Source: Panopea generosa (Eukaryota; Mollusca; Bivalvia; Adapedonta; Hiatellidae). From it: a stretch of 64,000 nt of DNA. Both the position numbers and the translations under genes were made by a program. Shown here in pieces: positions 58,268 through 64,000 of the stretch; position 1 is the first letter of the stretch; every line of letters starts with the position of its first letter. Where the stretch lies: the NCBI GenBank assembly GCA_029582155.1, contig CM055898.1:38015458-38079457 (forward strand), in the 5' to 3' direction. The notes beneath the pieces were generated by a model. That model had not been told where the DNA came from. It did no database searches and saw nothing but the letters and a program-made list of their open reading frames with translations.

Positions 58268-59065
58268 TAAAATTTAAAATGTATGCTTGGGGATTTGGAT
58301 TAACATGCAGCAGTAAGGATTAGATATAGTGAAGGGCAGTGTAACATAGACTGGTATTTATATTGAAGGGCAGCGCAACCGTGCCTGGAATTTATTCCAT
58401 CAAGACCATCCTATGTGAGCTGCATTTGGAGTGAAACAAGCAATGTGTTGCTGTTTGTGTTATTAATGAGTAGAATAATGGTGCTAATTTATTATTAAAA
58501 TTAGTGTTAATGTAATGCTAATTGCTCTACGCGTGTATGTGATACTAAAATATGTGCTTGGGAATTTGGATTAACATGCAGCAGTAAGGATGGATTAGAT
58601 ATATTGAAGGGCAGTGTAACCGTGCTTGGTATTTATACCATCAATACCATCCAATGTAAGCTGCATTTGGAATGAAACAAGCATTGTGTTTCTGTTTGTG
58701 TTATTCATGAGTGGAATAATGGTGCTAATTTATAGAAACAAGTGTTGATCTGATGCTAATTGTTCTACGCGTGTTTGAGATACTAAAATATGTATTTGGT
58801 AATTTGGATTAACATGCAGTAGCAGCAAGGATTAGATATATTGAATGACAGTGTAACAGTGCTTGGTATTTATTCCATCAAGACCATCCGATGTAAGCTG
58901 CATTTGGAATAAAACAATGTGTTTCTGTTTGTGTTATTGATGAGTGGGATAATGGTGCTAATTTATTAAAACTAGTGTTGATCTAATACTAATAGCTCTA
59001 CGCGTGTGTATGATACTTCAATATGTGCTTGGGAATTTGGATTAACATGCTGCAGCAAGTTTAGC
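58015..59065. repeat. Tandem array of ~4 units, ~240 bp each
   Basis: Units contain gtaaccgtgcttggtattta, then catcaagaccatccgatgta, then agctgcatttgga, aacaagcaatgtgtt, gataatggtgctaattta, ctctacgcgtgtgt, and ggatt.acatgcagcag. The first unit is longer (about 316 bp) because its gcgtgtgt segment has expanded to a long GT run and it has an extra partial end. The array abuts the gap and may continue within it. The minus-strand reading of each unit contains LQ.QLTSD.LD.INTKHG, but no gene model joins the units. Confidence 0.88.
58208..58265. repeat. (GT)n microsatellite nested in the 240-bp array
   Basis: A gcgcgc start is followed by about 27 GT units. The other units carry only gcgtgtgt or gcgtgtat at this place, so the expansion happened in one unit. 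Confidence 0.95.
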
Positions 59066-62050
59066 GGGAGCAGAGTGATGGTTCTACATGCGCATGAATG
59101 CAGTTGTAGTCTTAGGTGAGTATTCATGTTAATTTTAAATTATCAATATTTGTATTCATGCAAATATGTTGACAGCTTATGCTGTAATGTAACAATAGAA
59201 GGTAACATACAGATATGAGGCTCACACAATTACAAGTCCTGTGCATAAAAGTGATTATTGTTAGGTGAGATGCAAAATGTAGTCATCAAATGCAGGATGC
59301 TTGTATTTTATATACATAATATGTATTATGACGTAAGCAGTTCATAATACCATTAATTACTTTGCATGGGCACATTCCTATTGATGTATGGACAAATGCA
59401 TTCATGTAACAGGTGCTGAACTATGTAAAAGAAAAACAGCTGGGCAAAGATTTCAGATGTAGCAGCAGACATCACAATGGTTCATAGGCACATTGATTCA
59501 TCTGCAGATGGCATCAAGGTGAGTACTTATGCGAATTTATAGATCATCATTGTAATCATGCCATAATGTTCACTTTCATAGTGCAATATGTCTGCATTAT
59601 ATCCTTTGGTAGACACATATGAGACCTACACAATCGTAATCATGTGCCTGATACAGAACCATAAGTGGGAACAACACATCAGTACAAGGGCATACATACA
59701 GTAACAGCTATGCCTAAATGTAGGATGTAGATACTGAGAATTTAATGGTTCAACATGCACATGAGTTCAATTGTATATTACATCAAGGTGAGTACTTTAT
59801 ATTGGCACACACTGATATGAGGCCTACACGATTGCATTCATGTGTCTGGTACTGAAACATGGGCAACAGGGATCAACACAATTGTACATAGGCATATGTA
59901 AGTAAGGTTACAGCTATGCAAAGATTCCAGTTGGTAAGCTTTGTTAATACTCTTTGTAGTCATGCCATTATGTTCACATAAACTGCACATGAATTCAACT
60001 ATAAATGGCATCAAAGTGAGTACTAATCTTAATATATAAATCATGATTGTAGTTATGACATGATGTTCAGATCTCATATACAAACTGACTTTAAAATGAT
60101 ATTGGATAGGCACATCCTGAGTGTAAGTCATATTTGTAATCATAGCATAATGTTCAGAACTCATGTACAAACTGATTTCAACAGGCACATACTGATTGTA
60201 AATCAAATTTGTAATCTTGTCAAACTGTTCAGAGCTCATATATAAACTGACTTCAATATGATATTGGATAGGCACATACTGAATTGTAAGTTATGTTTGA
60301 AATCATACCCTAATGTTCAGATCTCATATACAAACTGACTTCAATATGATATTGAATAGGCACATACTGATTGTAAATCATATTTGTAATCATACTATAA
60401 TGTTCAGATCTCATATACAAATTGACTTCAATATGATAATGGATAGGCACATACTGATTGGAAATCATATTTGTAATCATACTATAATGTTCAGACTTGA
60501 TATACAAACTGACTTCAATATGATATTGGATAGGCACATACATGAGGACTACACAGTTGCATTCATATTCAAGGTGAGTAATTCAATTTGTAAATAACAT
60601 TAGTTTTGTAAACATGCCGGATGATTACATTTCATAATACAATTTATCTTTATTATGACTTAGTATTGGCACACACTTATATCAAGCCTACACAAAGTGC
60701 ATTCATATGCCTGGTACCGACCCATGGACAAGTGGGACCAGCAGAGATGTTCATATAAGAAGCATATGAGTTCAATTGTTCATGGCATCAAGGTGAGTAC
60801 TGATCTTATTATGTAAAAACTATTTGTAAACATGCCATACTGTTCAGATTTCATATTCAAACTGATTTCAATGTGTTATTGCATTGGAACTACATATAAG
60901 AAGCACATGAGTTCAATTGTTCATGGCATCAAGGTGAGTACTGATCTAAATTTGTAAAACGTATTTGTTATTATGCCATAATTTTCAGATCTCATATACA
61001 AACTGATTTCAATATGCTATTGTATTAGCACATACAGATATGAGGCCTACACAAATGCATTCATGGGCAAGGTGAGTACCTAAATATAAATAATAATATT
61101 AATTTGTAAACTTGCCAGATGCTCACATTCCATAGTACATTATGACTTAAGATTGGCACAAACTAATATGAGGCATACACAAGTTGCATTCATGGACCTG
61201 GTACTGAACCATGGGTAATAGGAACCAACACAGCTGTATATAGGCCACTACATTATGACAGCTTTACAAAGATTCCAGATGTAGTAGAGGAATGGTTCCA
61301 CAGGCACATGAATTCAATTGTAAATTGCATCAAGGTACGTTTTTATATATTTCAATTTGTAGATAAAATTGATTTTGTAATCATGTCATATGTTCACATT
61401 CCATTATACAAATTGACTTCAATATGACTTAATACTTGCACACACTGATATGAGGCCTACACAAATTGCATTTAAGTACCTGGTATTGAACAATGGGCAA
61501 TATGGATCACAGCTGTACACAGGCACATAGACTATGGCAGCTATGCAAGTATTCCAGATATAGTAGGTGAGCACAATGGTTCAACAGGCACATGAATTTA
61601 GTTGTAGATGGCATCAAGGTGAGTACTTAAATATTCCAATTTGTTAATAAAATTAATTTTGTAATACTGCCATAATGTTCACAATTCATAATAATATTTT
61701 GACTTCAATATGACTTAATATAGGTTCACATTAAATACCTCAATGTTAATAATTATGTCAATTGATAAACATGGTTATTTTTTTTTTGTATGCCATAATG
61801 TTCACATAAATGTTATATTCAATATGACTGCAATAAGACTAGGAAAAGTACATAATGACATTAGGTATATACAATTATATTCATGTGCATGTTGCTGAAC
61901 CATAGGCAAGATAGACCAACACAGCTGTAGCTTTAGCATATGATGACAGTTGTGTAGTGATTCCAGGTGAATGCAATGACAGTGTTATGGTTCAATATGC
62001 ACATGACTACAATTGTAGTCTTAATAAAGATGAGTATTCCTGTCAACATT
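59066..62050. repeat. Degenerate tandem array with splice-donor-like words
   Basis: About 3 kb of irregular units, up to roughly 280 bp. They carry ggttcaacaggcacatga, attcaattgta.atggcatc, aaggtgagtact, then an AT-rich stretch with tgccataatgttcaca, gacttcaatatgactta, ggcacacactgatatgaggc, ctacacaaattgcattcatg and accatgggcaatagg. Units are partial, deleted and re-duplicated, as at 60770-60945. Donor-like words (GT positions) occur at 59116, 59519, 59788, 60016, 60574, 60793, 60934, 61072, 61335 and 61619. No open frame is shared between units, so I call it a repeat and not a set of exons. Confidence 0.8.
60060..60545. repeat. Sub-array of ~6 x 76-89 bp
   Basis: Within the larger array, atgttcagatctcatataca, then aactgacttcaatatgatat, then tggataggcacatactgatt repeats at about 60065, 60151, 60227, 60316, 60402 and 60490. 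It gives periodic open frames on both strands, which I do not regard as coding. Confidence 0.88.
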
Positions 62051-62054
62051 TGGA

Positions 62055-62555
62055 TAAAAAAAATTTTTTTTAAATTTGTGTTCATGTCATAATAATCATA
62101 TTTCATATAATAGATTGCAGATAGTTTCTAAATGATCATGTCATGATATTTTAGAAATGACAAGTAATTACAATTGGTCATAAGAGTTATATAACATTAA
62201 TAGTTTCTACCACTGAAATAGATGACATTAACACATCACTAAGTGCTGTAATGTTAGACTGACTCAGTCTAAGCTTCAGTGGGCTTGTATCCATATTTGT
62301 AGATGTCACTATGGGTCTGTATCCTGATAGGTTTGCCTTCTATGTTAGTTTTGACAAAGATAATACCATCAAAGGTCCAAGTGTCAAGAATAGGGGACTG
62401 GCTGCTCTTCTTGAGCTTTCTACCCTGCCAGGCTAGTTCCCTTCTAAATGGAGTCATGAATCATGAATTTGCCTCAGCTTTTGAACTGTTTAACAGACTG
62501 TATAAATGTATGTTATAGGAAGTCAATTTAACTAGATGGTATTTCCAAAGACTTT
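62055..62555. other. Non-repetitive stretch before the last TIR element
   Basis: Overlapping open frames lie on the two strands at 62269-62518 in less AT-rich sequence. The minus frame (PFRRELAWQGRKLKKSSQ, then GIIFVKTNIEGKPIRIQTH) looks somewhat protein-like. No splice site or family supports a call. It may be a gene relic. Confidence 0.3.
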
Positions 62556-62559
62556 GAAC

Positions 62560-63018
62560 GTCTCACTAAACAATTATAAATCTTGCACTGTTTTACATAT
62601 AGAGACATACACTTCTGAAACACAGGATACATTACCAATGGTTCTAAAAGTGCCTTGTTCCCAAAGATAGTCCTCTATTGGTCCAATCATGCTGAAAAAA
62701 AGCATTGAGTTGACCACATTGTTATTTCACAATTTCGATGGTTTGATGACACCCCTTTATTTTTGACAGTTATGCCCATTTGTTGCAATGTATAACTTCG
62801 CATCTCTTAACTGTTATAGTTGCATTAAACACTACCCAGATGTCATTCAATCTTGGCGGATATCATGAAAATGTTGCAGTTTTCTCAAATGCACAAAGAA
62901 ATTTGACAATTTTATGGATTTTCAACAAATATAATGCCCAGCCGGTTTACACACTTATAATTTCTTGGCCGTGTAAATATTGATTACGTCATGTAGGGGA
63001 GATAATTCTTAAGTGACC
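62560..63018 (-). mobile_element. TIR element copy 3 (subfamily A)
   Basis: Aligns along its length with 51490-51944 in the same orientation (tgttttacatatag, aggatacattaccaatggtt, atggtttgatgacacc, ttttcaacaaatataatgcc). The left end is GTCTCACTAAAC and the right end AAGTGAC. TTGA occurs near each end (62554-62557 and 63020-63023), possibly a mutated TTAA target duplication. Confidence 0.75.
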
Positions 63019-63024
63019 TTGATG

Positions 63025-64000
63025 GCTTCTTTCTTGATAATTCCAATCATGTCAGCATGACCAAAAGTCTATAAATATGAACACTACTAAAGTTTCAAAT
63101 TAAAGATGATGCTAGTAATTACTTCCCACGGAAAGACCTAATGAAGGGCATGTTTTTATTGAATAAATCAAATGGGCGCAACAAGAGTCGAACTAAATGA
63201 AGGGCAAACACAAATACAGTTAGACATGCTACATGATCCAAGGATATCAATCAAAAGGTATCGAGTGTGATTCTCCGTCCGTCCACAGCCTCCATGGTGA
63301 TTGATATGCGGCATTACGTTTCATTGTCATTCTTCTCTCACAACTGATTCAGTGAGAAAGTAATCAGTTTATTGCGGAAATGTGTGTGCTGGAACATTGG
63401 TTAACCTTCCAGGGACCTAGAAAATAGTTGCTTGGTTACATGTAACTGATAGTCCTCGATTGCATAAAAACGACGCTAAAAATTCAAACATAATTATATA
63501 TTTTGTTTCTCATTGTGTAACCATCAATATATATATCCATTCTATTTAGGAAGACAGACAGCAGTTTCACGTCTACGCTACTCGTATAGTAATTAACATC
63601 GACAATGTGGACATCAAATTATAAACCACTCATTACATAACCTAGCACATACAAATAAATTAGCTGACATTAATGGTGAAGTTATTACGTGCAGCAACTC
63701 CTGATGGTGAGATCAAGGTGCATTACTTAGAAAATTAAGACCAAAGATGTCGCCATAGAGCTTAAACTATAGCCCAAATGTTATGAATAGTTTTTTTCTT
63801 ATCAGCCAGACTGGCCATGCGTAAGATCTGAAGAACGGTACAATCCATTTCGAGTGATATACGAGGATTGCTATTTATGATTGAGCACCCAAGACTACAT
63901 ATCATGCAGACATATCCAAGTATAAACCATCAACTTTGCTGTCTTCATGTGTGACATAAATATTATATCCCTAAGTCAATGTTATACTCCAGTTGTTCTG
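63025..64000. other. Right-edge DNA without recognisable genes
   Basis: No gene, RNA or repeat recognised. A small direct repeat, aaagacctaatgaagggca and aactaaatgaagggca, occurs at about 63135 and 63191. Confidence 0.4.

Overview
The window looks like AT-rich, repeat-dense, gene-poor DNA from an animal genome. Three things point to a eukaryote: short open exons bounded by splice consensus sites, decayed non-LTR retrotransposons, and tRNA-derived SINE-like pieces. There is no operon-like packing. The retrotransposon and SINE styles recall molluscs, perhaps a bivalve, but that is only an inference. A run of exactly 500 N (57510-58009) is a scaffolding gap, so order across it depends on the assembly.

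Layout. 1-8 kb: AT-rich DNA holding two diverged copies of a roughly 2-kb module; a third copy lies at 31.3-32.7 kb. A possible orphan exon sits at 2361-2466 (-). 8.2-9.7 kb: a 36-bp tandem duplication and a decayed reverse transcriptase (-). 10.7-11.1 kb: first member of a terminal-inverted-repeat family with TTAA flanks; further members lie at 42.7, 51.5, 54.5, 56.6 and 62.6 kb. 12.3-18.8 kb: the dominant feature, about 108 copies of a 60-bp minisatellite with higher GC than its surroundings, block duplications and CpG-decay-like variation. 18.8-23 kb: intron-like DNA with two SINE-like pieces and a possible exon (+) at 21197-21265. 23.0-25.4 kb: a dead LINE (-) with endonuclease and reverse-transcriptase remnants. 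25.6-30 kb: a fresh 152-bp duplication, a C-rich tract and an array of about 16 x 78 bp. 30-50 kb: mostly featureless AT-rich DNA with dispersed repeats and possible exons at 30302 and 50460 (-). 50.6-53.5 kb: a small inverted-repeat element, then the best host-gene evidence: two phase-compatible exons on the minus strand ending in a stop, with AATAAA signals downstream. 53.5-64 kb: diverged duplications, microsatellites, the gap, a tandem array of about 240 bp units, and a longer degenerate array in which ten units carry a consensus 5' splice-donor motif.

No complete gene, RNA gene, CRISPR array or viral element is supported. Most medium-length open frames lie in tandem repeats or transposons, or are no longer than expected by chance at this base composition. 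All copy counts, identities and boundaries were judged by eye.
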